Assembly (NCBI GenBank): GCA_033980235.1
Contig: CM067064.1
Location: 2,344,501 to 2,408,500 of the forward strand
DNA from: Diadema setosum
Taxonomy: Eukaryota > Echinodermata > Echinoidea > Diadematoida > Diadematidae
Direction of reading: 5' to 3'
DNA: 64,000 bases
In this document: piece by piece, positions 43,405 to 55,449 of the stretch
Layout of the letters: every line of letters starts with the position of its first letter
Position numbering within the stretch: position 1 is the stretch's first letter
Translations under genes and position numbers: made by a program
Notes under the pieces: model-generated
Told to the model about the DNA's origin: nothing
The model's input: the letters and a program-made list of their open reading frames with translations, nothing else
Databases searched by the model: none

Positions 43405-46200
43405 GGGGCGTCGAATCTATCTTGGGGGGGGGGGGGGGGGGCAAAGGGGCATTCGCCCCGCCCCTACGGAAATGTTGGGGCAGACAAATCCTTAAATTGT
43501 CCCCACTGAACTCTATCGAGTATGTAGAACTATATAAAATTCAGTTTTTGCCCCCAAGCAATTCCCGAAATGAGGACAAATCTCGAACTTTCTTTATGGA
43601 AAACTGTCCAAATACCGACAGAACTATGCACCGGATCATTGAAATGCAATCATAAACATGCAAAAGCTCCGCTGCTGGGTCCCATTCGATAGACTTTGTA
43701 CACTTTTGAGATTTACGTATTTCCTTTTATTTTATCAAAGAGTGTGCAGCAGATCTTTCACTTACAAAAGCTCCCTCATTATGCAGAGGCTCCCCCATAA
43801 AAGTATTGGGGTCAAACATATCATTTTGCTCCTCCTCGTAACTCCCGAGATGTGGAAATGTTCTTACTTTTTTTGCTAGAAATCTATTTAAATATTTCAC
43901 CCAAAGATGGCTGAATTTCAGTTCTAAAAACACAAAATCTCCCTCGCGTAAGAGGAGGATAGGCCTTACCTCGTTCATACCCTCCCGTTCCGTCCTTTCT
44001 ACTTAATACACTTTACACACTAAGAAATACGATTTCAACATCTTTGAACCCAAAATTGTCCCTATACAACGACCCTAATGCGTGCAACTTTGCGCCGCAA
44101 AAAAAAAAAAAAAATGCAATACGCTGAATTTTGAACCTGAGGGGGTGCGAATTTGCAACCTCAGCTTTGTGCTAGTGAAGGCTGCAAACATCCACCAGTA
44201 CCATTAATACATTGCGAATGAAACATTTGGATCACGAGTGCCAATGTTTTACTCGTAAGATCAAACTTACACTCTATAATGGATATGTCCGCATCTTTGT
44301 AGGTACAAATAATATTAAGTAAGAGATTTAATTTTCTACTTGCATGATAAAAGGTACAAATGTGCACCCCTGGGTGCTGCTATAGTGACAAATAGGGTGC
44401 AAATTTGAACCTTTATTTTTTAGTGTGTAGATTGACAGATTTTAAAAATATTTCATCTAAAGTGTGCACCAGGTCTGTTACTTCAGTTTTAAAAAATGCA
44501 AAAGTTCCGTGGGTATCTAGATACTTTCAAATAACAGAGGGTTCACCCCCCCCCTCAAAAAAAAAAATAGTATACACTTCTGTATTGAAATTTTCCCAGA
44601 TCACATCATAATGTGTTAACGAGATATTTTCATCTGAATTCTAAAAATGCAAAAGCACCCTCCTATGCAGGGGCGTCGATCCTGGAGGACGGGGGCGCGG
44701 ATGGGGAAGGGGCAAACATTATCATTTTGACCCCCAATAATTCCCGAAATGTAGAAAATTTTCTTGCGTTTTTTTTTTTTTTGATAGAAAACTGTCCAAA
44801 TATATTATTTAAAGTGTGCACCAAAATTGCAGAATTTTAATTCTGAAAATGCAAAAAAAAAAAAAAAAAAAAATCACTCTCTCGCGTGGGAGGAGGATAC
44901 CCCCTCCCCCTTTTGGTCATTTTCCTTTTTTCTTGTTTACATTGACAGATTCCCAAATGCACCAGGTCTTTCACTAAAATTCAGTTACAAACACATACAC
45001 ACACACAAAAAAAAAAAGATCCACCGCGGATGGAGGGGATTTCTTCTTTCAATCAACCCTTTCCCCGCTTGTTTCCCATTAAAAACTTTAGTACACTTTG
45101 GAGATTGACAGCTTTCCGAATTTTCCTTCCAAATTTTTCATTTGTATTTGTATTCTAAGAATGCGAAATCCCACTCGTATCCAGGGACGTCCATCCTGGA
45201 GGACTGGGGGACTAAGTATTGCACCAAAAGTATGCATCAGATCGCTGTTTCAAGTCTGTAAATGCAAAATTACCTTCATGTGGGAGGAGAAAAGCCCCTT
45301 CAATCTACACCCTCGTGTGCTTACTTTTTCTGATTGAATTGCTTAACAGACAGCGTTCATGACAATTATTCATGAAAAATTAATACAATGAGTTTATTAA
45401 TTTTAAATAATACCGTTGTATAGGCAAATTGTTCATTGTAATCTACATCAAAATATTTTGTTACCTTCAGCAAATGGGACTGTTTCAAGTCGCTAAAACA
45501 CGCAAACATGCATAAAATTGCACCATTTACAACATCAAAATGCAAAACAAATCTGGGGGGTCACCCCCTCCCACACCCTCCCCTCCCCCCGTTCGCTCGC
45601 TCGGGCGCGGTCGCGTTCATGACATTCAGTTGAAGAATTAATACAAGAATTTTATTCAAATGATACCATTTAAGGCAAATTGTTCGATAATAATCTACAT
45701 CAAAATATTCTGCTGCCTTAAACAAGTGGGACTGTTTAAAGTCAGTAAATCACGCAAAAACATGCATCAAATTGTACCATTTACAAGATCAAAATGCAAA
45801 ACGTTCTCACCGTGGGAGGGGGAACATCCCCCATTCTATGTCCTATCCGAGGGACAGAGTGTTTTGCCTCTTGCTAGAGGGGAAGGTATGCTTACACACA
45901 ACATTGCTAAGTGCAGACTCGGGTTCGAACCCGGGCCCTTAGGATCGTGAGGCAGACGCGCTACCGACTGAGCCAACTCACCGCTGAGATATCACGATTT
46001 AGTCATGAAATTATGATATCTATGAATATTTCTTTTTCTTTTTGATAGGGAAAACTCCAAAATTTCAACAAAAATGTGCACCATATCGCTGAATTTTAAG
46101 TCTGAAAATGCAAAATCTTCCTCGTGTGGGAGGGGGATCTTCCCCTCCACCCTTCCCCCGCTCCCTCGCACAGATATTCCAACTCCAAGTCCCTTCCCCA
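43405..46200 (-). mobile_element. Decayed, reversed relative of the hAT-type element
   Basis: Block order is that of the hAT-type copies read backwards: a G-rich end (43424-43460), several blocks with AAGTGTGCACCA, AATTC(T/C)GAAAATGCAAAA and a GGGAGGGGGAT hairpin, a variant unit with CAGACAGCGTTCATGA (45348) and then units with GGGACTGTTTCAAG, AAACATGCATAAAATTGCAC and GTTCGCTCGCTCGGGC (45440-45840). Strongly diverged; ends not defined. Confidence 0.65.
45838..45985 (-). mobile_element. tRNA-derived SINE
   Basis: The minus strand carries a pol III box A (TGGCTCAGTCGG, about 45972) and box B (GGTTCGAACCC, about 45926) at normal spacing in a tRNA-like head with GGTAGCGCGTCTGCCTCACG between them. 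The anticodon stem does not pair well, so it is not a functional tRNA gene. The body follows with AAACACTCTGTCCCTCGGAT. It is embedded in the decayed hAT-type relative. Confidence 0.75.
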
Positions 46201-46771
46201 CCCACCGTCATTAAAATGGAACGATGTCCCTGGGATGATTGCTTTATTGAATTAAATCAAAAAATTGAAAAAAAAAATAGCTACAGGAAAATATCTACTA
46301 GGTTATTACTACAAACAAATGGAGATCCATATTACCATTTTATTGAATTTATTTGGGCATTATTCAGGGCTGCGATACGTTTTTGAAAGGGGAGGGGGTC
46401 AATATCGCCTGTCAGTCAAGAAGACAAACAAAAACAAGAACAAGAAGTCTTCATATTTTTGCTGCCACTTCCCTTCCACTTTATATTTCATGCAAGAGAG
46501 TGGGACATTCGATCCCTGTAAAGTGTGTGCGTGTGTGTGTGTGGTGGTGGTGGGGGGGGGGGGCGGCACCAAGTTTCTCTTCCCCCCCCCCCCCCCCCCC
46601 AAAGGCTGCCCCGCTCCGGTTATGGGCTTGTAATCGTGGTATTGGTGACTATCGGTGATCAGCCCCCCCCCCCCCCCTCCTCAGTACGGATTTACGCCGT
46701 TGCCCACTAGTCAATCTTGATCGTAAGCGCCAAGGAACAATTCTGTACCACTCGCTATGAGAGGCAATTAA
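46201..46771. other. Low-complexity G/C and GT tracts
   Basis: Contains GTGTGTGTGTGTGGTGGTGG followed by G and C homopolymers (46520-46600) and a second C run near 46661 before GTACGGATTTACGCC. The latter resembles the inverse of the 22421 terminus (GGCGTAAATCC). No gene. Confidence 0.4.
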
Positions 46772-47134
46772 AGGTATTATTTACCATTTTCAGATGAAAC
46801 AAAAATCCCCCAAATCCAACTTTACTGTTTCAAAATAATTCTTAAATGTGAGTTAGGCACAGAAACATTTTTAGTCTGTATAATCAATGTTAAGCGTTGT
46901 CAAATATACAAAATGTGAGCAACAGTTGTAACAAAAAAGCTTCTAGACTAAACTGTCTACAGTTATGGTTTGATGAGAAAAATAGTTATGTCCTTGTATT
47001 TTAGGCTTTATTGCAAGTTTTTTACTTGGTAGGATGTTTTGTGATACAACTGACCTACACAATAAATACATCAATTAATGTGATATCTTAGACATTTTTA
47101 AAATCATACTCCCAAAGGTAAACTGTTTATACCT
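46772..47134. mobile_element. TTAA MITE, family A, inverted copy
   Basis: TTAA at 46768-46771 and 47135-47138. Ends AGGTATTATTTACCATTTTC and, inverted, AGGTATAAACAGTTTACCTT. The interior is the reverse complement of copy 1 (shared AACCATAACTGTA and TGTTGTATCACAAAA inverted). Confidence 0.8.
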
Positions 47135-47551
47135 TTAAACTATTCCATGTAGACAAATGACGATCACCGTTTCAGAGTGAACGAAGCTTAACCCGTTTCT
47201 TACGGGAACCTGGTATACTCAGGTTCCTTATGTGCAACGGCGTAGCCAGGATTTGATCTTAGGGGGGGCGGTTAGTCTGCGAGGGAGCGAAGCGACCGAG
47301 CCCGAGCGAGCGGAGCGAGCGAGGGGGGGGGGGGGGGGAGGGTGTGGGAGGGGGGTGTCCCCCCTGCCACGGTAAGAACTTTTTGCATTTTGATGTTGTA
47401 AATGGTGCAATTTGATGCATGTTTTTGCGCGTTTTATCGACGTGAAACAGTCCCACTTGTTTAAGGTAGCAGTATATTTTAGTGTAGATTATTATTGAAC
47501 AATTTGCCTATAAAATGGTATAATTTTAAATACACTTCTTGTATATATTAA

Positions 47552-47906
47552 AGGTCCTGTTTACCTTTGGGAGCAGTGATTTGAAAAATTTTCAAGATAT
47601 CACATTTGATGCATATGTGTAGGTCTGTTGTATCACAAAAACATCCTACCAAATAAAATTTTCGCAATAAAGCCTAAAATAAAAGGAGATCTCAGTATTT
47701 TTCTCAATAAACCATAACTGTACACGGTTTAGTCTGGAAACATTTTTATTATACCTATTGTTCACATTTTGAGTATTTAATAATACGTAACATGAATTAT
47801 AAGGATTCAAATTTTTACAGTGGTTGTTTCTATCCCTAACTCACATTTTAGAACTATTTCACTAATGCTGGGTTTTTGTTTCATGTGCAAATGGTAAATT
47901 ATGCCT
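47552..47906. mobile_element. TTAA MITE, family A, copy inside hAT copy 2
   Basis: TTAA at 47548-47551 and 47907-47910. hAT copy 1 has the empty site (GTATATATTAATTCCTTTCA at about 15260), so the MITE moved in after the two hAT copies separated. The sequence is close to 14558-14918. Confidence 0.92.
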
Positions 47907-47926
47907 TTAATTCCTTTCACTGAATA

Positions 47927-49345
47927 TCATGAACGCGACTGAACCCGAGCGAGCGGAGCGAGCGAGGGGGGAGGGGAGGGTGTGGGAGGGGGGTGTCCCC
48001 CCTCCCACGGTAAGAACTTTTTGCATTTTGATGTTGCAAATGGTGCAATTTGATGCATGTTTTGCTCGTTTTATCGACGTGAAACAGTCCCACTTGTTTA
48101 AGGTAGCAGTATATTTTAGTGTAGATTATTATTAAACAATTTGCCTATAAAATGGTATAATTCAAACACACTTCTCAATATTAATTCTTTTCACTGATAT
48201 CATGAACGCGACTGAATCCGAGCGAGCGGAGCGAGCGAGGGGAGAGGGGAGGGTGTGGGAGGGGGTGTCCCCCCTCCCACGGTAAGAACTTTTTGCATTT
48301 TGATGTTGTAAATGGTGCAATTTGATGCATGTTTTTGCGCGTTTATATCGACGATAAACAGTCCCACTTGTTTAAGGTAGCAGTATATTTTGATGTAGAT
48401 TATTATTGAACAATTTGCCTATAAAATGGTACAATTTAAATACACTTCTTGTGTTAATTCTTTTTCACTGAATATCATGAACGCGACTGAACCCGAGCGA
48501 GCGGAGCGGGAGAGGGGGGAGGGGAGGGTGTAGAAGGGGGGATGTCCCCCCTCCCACGGTAAGAACTTTTTGCATTTTGATGTTGTAAATGGTGCAATTT
48601 GATGCATGTTTTTGCGCGTTTTATCGACGAGAAACAGTCTCACTTGTTTAAGGTAGCAGTATATTTTGATGTAGATTATTATTGAACAATTTGCCTATAA
48701 AATGGTACAATTTAGATACACTTCTTGTGTCAATTTTTTTCTCTAAATATCATGAACGCGAGTGAACCCGAGCGAGCGGAGCGAGCGAGGGGGGAGGGGA
48801 GGGTGTGGGAGGGGGGTGTCCCCCCTCCCACGGTAAGAACTTTTTGCATTTTGATGTTGTAAATGGTGCAATTTGATGCATGTTTTTGCGCGTTTTATCG
48901 ACGATAAACAGTCCCACTTGTTTAAGGTAGCAGTATATTTTGATGTAGATTATTATTGAACAATTTGCCTATAAAATGGTACAATTTAGATACACTTCTT
49001 GTGTCAATTTTTTTCTCTAAATATCATGAACGCGAGTGAACCCGAGCGAGCGGAGCGAGAGAGGGGGGAGGGGAGGGTGTGGGAGGGGGTGTCCCCCCTC
49101 CCACGGTAAGAACTTTTTGCATTTTGATGTTGTAAATGGTGCAATTTGATGCATGTTTTTGCGTGTTTTAATGAGTTGAAACAGTCCCACTTGTTTAAGG
49201 TAGCAGTATATTTTATTGTAGATTATTATTGAACAATTTGCCTATAAAATGGTATATCATTTAAATAATCTTCTTGTATTAATTCTTACACTGAATATCA
49301 TGAACGCTGTCTGCAGTTCAGCAATCAAACAGAAAAAGCATGCAC
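47927..49345. repeat. About 275-bp tandem array inside hAT copy 2
   Basis: Units begin with ATCATGAACGCG at about 47927, 48201, 48475, 48749, 49025 and a variant at 49299. Five regular junctions against six in copy 1, where one unit is also shortened. Confidence 0.9.
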
Positions 49346-50289
49346 ACGAGGGTGTAGATAGGGGCATATCCCCTCCCACACGAAGGTGATTTTGCGTTTT
49401 CAGACCTGAAATTCAGCGATCTGGTGCAAATTTTTGGTGCAGTACTTTTTCATCGAAGTGTTAAAATCACGGAATTTAGCTCTTATTCCGAATGTGCACC
49501 AACTGTGTGTATAAAGTCTAGTAAGGTAGAGCTTAGGGGAAGGGGGATTCCCCCTCCCGCTCGCGGAGCTTTTGCGTTTTTTTAAAATTGAAATAAAGCG
49601 ATCTGGGTATAGCCACAGTCTACTTCTATGCATGGCGGAAGGGGGGGGGGGTAGGGGCAGGCGAGCAGGGAGAAGGCGTGGGCGAGTGTTATCTCCACCC
49701 TTCCCTTCCGATGGAGCTTTTGCCTGAAATTGAGATATTTCGTATACGTATATTTGATGGAATCGACATTTGGGAAATCAAAAAAAAAAAAAAAAAAAAA
49801 AAAAATGATGGGGAGGGGGGGGGGGGGCTGAGGGAGGAAAGGGTCGATTAAAAGGGGAAATTCCCCTTATACATGAGGAAACCTTGAGTTTTCGGAATAT
49901 AAGTGATAAGTCTTGTGCACTCAGAATTATTCATACTTTTTTTTTTTTGTAAATCTAAAAAGTGTACTAAGCTAGGGAAAGAGGCACAGAGGGGGAGGGT
50001 TTGGGAGGGGGATACCCCCTCCCAAGCACTAGAGATTTTGCATATTTTGAATTGAAATTCAACGATCTGGTGCACACTTTGAGTGAAATATTAAAAAAAA
50101 AATATCTTATTTGATGAAAGGTTGCAAAGGAGACCCGCTTCATGTGCATGCATACAGTATACACGCATTTTTTTCCGCCTCCCAAATCCCCGGTCCAAAT
50201 CTTAGGGGGGGGGGGGGCGACCGCCCCCATCGTCCCCCCCCCCCCCCCCCCTGGCTACGCCAGTGCTTATGTGGGAGCAACTCATGTAC

Positions 50290-50313
50290 GGGAACCTGGT
50301 ATACCAGGTTCCC
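50290..50313. repeat. Perfect 24-bp palindrome
   Basis: GGGAACCTGGTA followed directly by its own reverse complement. An imperfect copy (GGGAACCTGGTATACTCAGG, ending TTCC) sits at 47204-47227 on the other side of hAT copy 2. Before that insertion the two lay about 60 bp apart. Confidence 0.9.
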
Positions 50314-50478
50314 AAGATGAAGACAGGAGTGCCTGCTTTCGTGGCCAAAATTCATGCTTTTTTGTGTTATAAAGTCCCCAAAATGGGTTTGATAAAAAAA
50401 TATGAGAGTTTATTTTTTCAGCGCATGTGCTCTTTCTGTTGGAAGAATTCGTATATCACAAACATAGTTTATGGCGCA

Positions 50479-50640
50479 AAAACCCTGTTTATCGAGTGAT
50501 AAACAATTGGGTTTTTTTTTTTTTTTGGAAGAACTATGTTTATCGCTCGAAAAACTGTGTTTATCGGCCGATAAACATTGTTTTTTTCTGAAAAACTATG
50601 ATTATCGAGTGACAAACAGATTTTTTTCTGGAAAAAAAAA
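50479..50640. repeat. Short GATAAAC/GTTTATC palindromic array
   Basis: Five or six diverged units (CTGTTTATCGAGTGATAAAC, TGTTTATCGGCCGATAAACA) of the same kind as 18118-19300, without the rest of that element. Confidence 0.8.
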
Positions 50641-50812
50641 AAGTCGCCGTGCTTCGCACGTCATCTGGTCGTGCTAACACATAGGGAGAATTCGTAGTCA
50701 ACTGACTTAGCGCTGGTCACATGACGGTGGTTCGCCAGAGGCTACCCCGAGTCTACCCTGGTCAATATCGCAGGGTAAGATTTCGCCGGAGGCTACCCCA
50801 GGCTACCCCGAG

Positions 50813-50977
50813 CAGGGGCGGATCAAGGGATTCCGTAAAGGAGAGGCAACTTTCCGAAATGAAATTGGGCGCACGCGCCCCCTCCCCCATTATTATTCTG
50901 GTTTTTTTTTATTTCTCTTGTTTTAACAAAAAAAAAAAGAATAAAGAGGGTGCGCGCGCCCCCTGGATCCGCCACTG
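50813..50977. mobile_element. MITE, CAGGGGCGGATC type
   Basis: 165 bp. CAGGGGCGGATCAAGGGATT at the left; at the right, inverted, CAGTGGCGGATCCAGGGGGC. CCGAG directly flanks both ends (50808-50812, 50978-50982). Same terminus family as the MITE at 37387. Confidence 0.75.
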
Positions 50978-51359
50978 CCGAGGCTGTCCACTGTGTTGCG
51001 TCTTATAAGGACGTTCCTCAGTTAAAGTGAAGTCCATGTCAAAGTTCTTCAAACTTTCCATACAGTAACTTTGACCCATCCGAAGCCAAAATATGTAATA
51101 AAACCATAGGTTCTTTTCCTTGTTTTTCTTCTACGAGACTTTGAAGAATATGATTAATCTGCTGTCCTGTATCAAAAATCCTTACAGAATCAAGACCATG
51201 ATTAGCACCAAAAACTGCAATGACAAACTTAAATCCCCATAATTCCTTCAAAATCAACGATATTTTCTCTAAATATGCCATAATTGTAGAAAAAAGGTAC
51301 CCAAAACGAGGAAAAGAATAGAGGAAAAGAATAGAGGATTAAAGAATAGGGTTTACACT

Positions 51360-52640
51360 CTCATTCTTGAGCAAGCAGCGCCCTCACGCGGCAGAAAACA
51401 CCGAAATCTGTCAAATCCTTCTCATCGACGTTTTCTGTTAGAGGGTGGTTAAAAGGACAAGATTCATAAAACTTATCCTGTACACTCAAAACCAATGTTA
51501 TTTTCACGAAACTTGACCAAATTGCAGACGGAGGCTTACTTATTCCAGAAAAAAGAATAAAAAGTGGGGGTTCAAGTACTCGTTTTTATGCTAGCAGCGC
51601 CCCCATGCGACATAATCTTCGTAAGTCCCCAAAACCTGTTCAGGAACCTATGCAAGGATGCCCTGACAGGGTGAGTTCATAAAACTTATGGTGTACATTT
51701 AAAACCCACGTCATGTTCACGAAACTTGACCAAACTGTAGAAGAAACCCTACTTATTCCAAAAAAAAAAAAAAAAAAAATGGGTGTTCATGTGCTAGTTT
51801 TTGTGCTGGCAGCGCCCCCATATGATAGAAATCATCCTAGGACCCCAAAATTTGGTTATAAACCTATCGTGGGTGCCCTGATTAGGTGGGGTTCATGAAT
51901 ATCATGCTGTACATTCAAAACCCATGCCACTTTTACGAAACTTTGTCAAATTGTAGAAAAAAAAGGCTTACTTAAAGGGTGTGTACAGTTCTGGTCGAGG
52001 TGAGGATTTAGCTTTTAACGTTTTGCGAGATATTCAGAAATCACTCTATGAGATGTCAAAGAGCATGCAGTTCTAAGTGGTATCAAAAGTTTATTCGATG
52101 AAAATCGGTTTTGAAATGGCTGAGATATCCAAAAACAAGGTGAAACAAAGAGATCCTAATAAAGTTGTGGCATGTCGCCTTTTATTATTAGCACTTTTTT
52201 GGATATCTCAGCCGTTTGAAAACCAATTTTCATCAAATAAACGTTGAATCCTTCTTAAAATTACATGCTCTTTCATATTTCATAAGAGGCTTTTCATTAT
52301 CTCACTTAGGAATGTTCAAAACATGAATCCCCACCTCAACCAGTACTGTACAGTCCCTTTAATGCAGAACAATTGTAAAAAAAAAAAAAAATAGAGGGTT
52401 CATGTGCTCATGTTTGTGCTAGCAGAGCCTCATTGCGACAGAAATCATCCTAAGACCCCCAAATCTGGTCAGGAACCAATGCACCGATATACCCTGCTAG
52501 GGTGCATGCATCTCATGCGGTTCACTCAAAACCCCATTTTCTTCTAAAAAAAACAACAACAAACGAACAAACACAAAAAACGTCTCACAATTGCAGTGAT
52601 ACGGTGGAAAATTGAGAAAGGAAGGTCCATGTGCGTTTTT
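51360..52640. repeat. About 210-bp tandem repeat with GCAGCGCCCCCATG motif
   Basis: Four diverged units, each with GCTAGCAGCGCCCCCATGCG (51368, 51592, 51809, 52419), AAAACC(C/T)ATG and ACGAAACTTGACCAAA(C/T)TGT, ending in an A-rich tract. A TTAA MITE splits the third and fourth units. Confidence 0.8.
51976..52358. mobile_element. TTAA MITE, family C
   Basis: TTAA at 51972-51975 and 52359-52362. Ends AGGGTGTGTACAGTTCTGGT and, inverted, AGGGACTGTACAGTACTGGT. A long inner inverted repeat is also present (TTGGATATCTCAGCCGTTTG near 52198 against CAAACGGCTGAG-like sequence near 52110). A third TTAA family in this window, distinct from A and B. Confidence 0.85.
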
Positions 52641-54218
52641 GTTATTATTTACCTTACATATCCATAATGATACGTGGACGCAAGCATGGAGAACTCCACA
52701 TTGACATGTTTATTTGTTTGTTTGTTTGTTTGTTTGTTTTACCCACTTGCTAGCTGTAACCATGTGCAGAAAGTGATATTGGAGGAAGAAGAATAAACAC
52801 AAGGAAATGGGAGTTTTGGCATTAGTCTGACGGTCCTTCAAAGGGAAAAAAATCCTAATGATTATAATGACGTTGATTGTAGATTGCATGTGCTGGATGT
52901 TGCAGTGGTTGGTAAAGTGCGTGTTGTGAACTATGGAGATTTACCTTCAGAACCCCCCCCCCCCCCAAAAAAAAAAAGATAATGATAATAATTCTTTGAT
53001 TCTCCTTTTGTTTAACCAGATTTGGTAATCAAAAATTAATATCTGAATGGTGAAAGTGATGAATACATGTTTGGTAATACTCTCGTGACCTTTTATTCTG
53101 TGACCAAAAATAAAAAAAAAAACAATATTTTGTATTAGTGATAAATTTAGATCTAATTTAGACTTTAACAGAGATACTCATATTGTTTTAGTTGTTAGAC
53201 CTAAAGATGAAATGTGTGTCATAATGTTTGTTTTGTTGTTGTTTTTAACACCTTGTCTAGTAGCACTCGACTTGATCATGTTGATGAACAGATAATGAAC
53301 TGCGTGTCACAAAACAGATCTACGGAATGACAATGGAAACAGCTCAGTTCCAAGCTTCCCAATTCCGTCGATCAGTGTTGTGCTACCATGACCATGTATA
53401 TACGGCTCGGACCGCTGAACTTTGCGTATTGACGTACAAATTGTAACGCCTTACAGTCGGCACGCGAGCCGAGCGAGGCCGCCCAGCGCGGTCGCGATGG
53501 GGGGCTGTCGGGTATCCGTACGTACCACACCCTAGCTCGATCTACTAGCAAGCTGCTCAGCTCAGTTAGCTCATCACTCGTGCGTGCGCTTCTACGCTCT
53601 TTGTTATGTCACTGCCAACCTGCGCAGCTACATGTAGGATGCGCACAAACACAACACTGAGGAACGTCCTTAAACAAACACAATCTTCCACGTTGAACAA
53701 TCTTCGCCCGGCCGAGGCTACCCCAAGGAAATCCTGTATTTTGTGGCCTGTTAAAGAGAGCAACACCACCGCCTAAGTGCTGTTGACAATCGCGATGAAA
53801 CTGTGACGGAAGTTCGGCAACGTTGTGAATTGTTGGCGGAAAACCACGTTTCGGTAACAGCAATCAAATGATGGTTGCAGTGGGTAGAAAGATAGGTGCG
53901 GGTACTGCCTGAAAATCGATAAATTTGTAAAAAGAAATACCAATGGTATACTAACAGATGGACTCAGGTACACGTGTTTCGTATGGATCAGACCAGACAT
54001 GAACGACATGCAAATCACGCAAAGCATAAACACTTTGCATATGAAAGTGAAGGTTTGAGTTCCCAGGGCAAAATAATGATATACAGTGTTGGTATAACCA
54101 TTCGCGTGTTCATTCAGGTTCCAATTCACTCATTTCGGCAAAACAGTCCAAAAGTCCACGTTATTACGCAAAACTGATTTTGTGATCTCTCCAGCTTACA
54201 ACAGAAACATTGATAACG
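52641..54218. other. Unassigned DNA with TTTG microsatellite and CpG-dense patch
   Basis: A TTTG run lies at 52708-52740. From about 53400 to 53720 CpG dinucleotides are frequent (ACAGTCGGCACGCGAGCCGA). This could be a promoter region of an unseen gene, but no start, splice site or coding exon could be tied to it. Confidence 0.3.
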
Positions 54219-54900
54219 AATTTTATTTTATTTTATTTTATTTTATTTTATTGGTTCCTGCATTATATCATTGCTCATGCAGATACATACACATATATCA
54301 TATACATTGATGGTACAATACATATAAATGGATATACATAAACATAATTGCTAAAGAAGGTATGTTTCTTCATTACCTTTAGAATATACAGCAATACAGT
54401 TTCTTCATTACCCTTACAATGTTCAACAGAACATATCAGTGATGCAATGAATAACGCAGAAGGGCTACAGCTTAAGCATTGCTTGATTTACATGCAGCCC
54501 TCGTATATAATACATAACATAACATAGGAAAATAGGGGGAGGGATGACTGGCATAGGGATAGGATAGGAGAGAGGAGAGGTCTGTCTGCTTTCGCTAATA
54601 CACAAAGTTAGATCACCTGGATCACTGAATAGTAAAACATGGCAAAATATTTTCTCACCGAGGTACAGGTGAACAGTTACAGGTCATGGTCAGTTACATA
54701 ATATTACGCAATAAATTCTGAACGGAGATAATTCAACGAGGGAATTTCATATACAATACAATTGCAATGACATTATAAGATCACTGATATCCAGAGAGCA
54801 GCATTGTCTTTACAAATTTCTTGAAAGAATACATAGAATTTGACACAAATATGGCCCAGTCTTAGAGAAAAATTGCAAATTTGAACGAAAGAAACAAACG
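54219..54900 (-). mobile_element. Possible LINE 3' remnant with AAAAT tail
   Basis: A run of ATTTT units (54221-54252, AAAAT on the minus strand) caps a region whose minus strand reads GPYL and, after a frame change, FKKFVKTMLLS near 54800-54860, similar to the C-terminal end of LINE RT proteins. Weak evidence. Confidence 0.45.
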
Positions 54901-55119
54901 CATGATGTTTGGTCGCGATGATGACAGCGCCGTCTTAATTTTCTATGTAATTCTTTTTGGTTTTCTCAGTTGTTTTATACATGTGACATCATAAATTGTA
55001 GCAGTGAACTCATAAAGTGATGACGGCACCGAAAACTCATGAAATCATTTTAACGAATTGTCCAATTTTCTTTAAACCATACTTATTTACGCTAACAATA
55101 ATGTTGGTAGACACATCGG

Positions 55120-55445
55120 ACGTGAATAAAATGCGGGGTCATCCCACGAGACCGACACCCGCGAGTCATACGGTTCACGAGTCCGACATCAAAAATAGGT
55201 GTATGAGTCATACAGCCCAATGAGTTCGACACTACGCACAAAAGGCTCATGAGACCGACACTAAGCAAAGAAAGCCCACCAGACCAATACTACACAACAA
55301 AGGCTAACGAGTATAACAGTAAGCAAAAAGAGGCTTACATACGAGACCGACACTATAGGCAAAGAAAGTCCACAAAACCGACACTACGCAATAAAGGCTT
55401 ACGAGTATAATAGTACGCCAAGAAAACTCACGAGACCGACAGGAT
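55120..55445. repeat. About 30-bp minisatellite, ACGAGACCGACACTA
   Basis: Around ten diverged units such as GGCTCATGAGACCGACACTA and AGCAAAGAAAGCCCACCAGA alternate over 320 bp. Confidence 0.75.
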
Positions 55446-55449
55446 GAAT

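Larger units (their letters stand above)
47235..50265. mobile_element. hAT-type non-autonomous element, copy 2
   Basis: 3031 bp with the perfect 8-bp repeat CTTATGTG on both sides (47227-47234 and 50266-50273), different from that of copy 1. Same termini and internal order as 14957-17801, nearly identical base for base outside the array, but one tandem unit fewer and a 355-bp TTAA MITE inside. No transposase. Confidence 0.92.

Noticed and set aside
45905..45985. Functional tRNA gene
   Set aside because: Boxes A and B are good, but the acceptor and anticodon stems do not pair, and a SINE body follows.
14957..50265. Segmental duplication of a 3-kb block
   Set aside because: Similarity stops exactly at two different perfect 8-bp target duplications, so two transposon insertions explain it.
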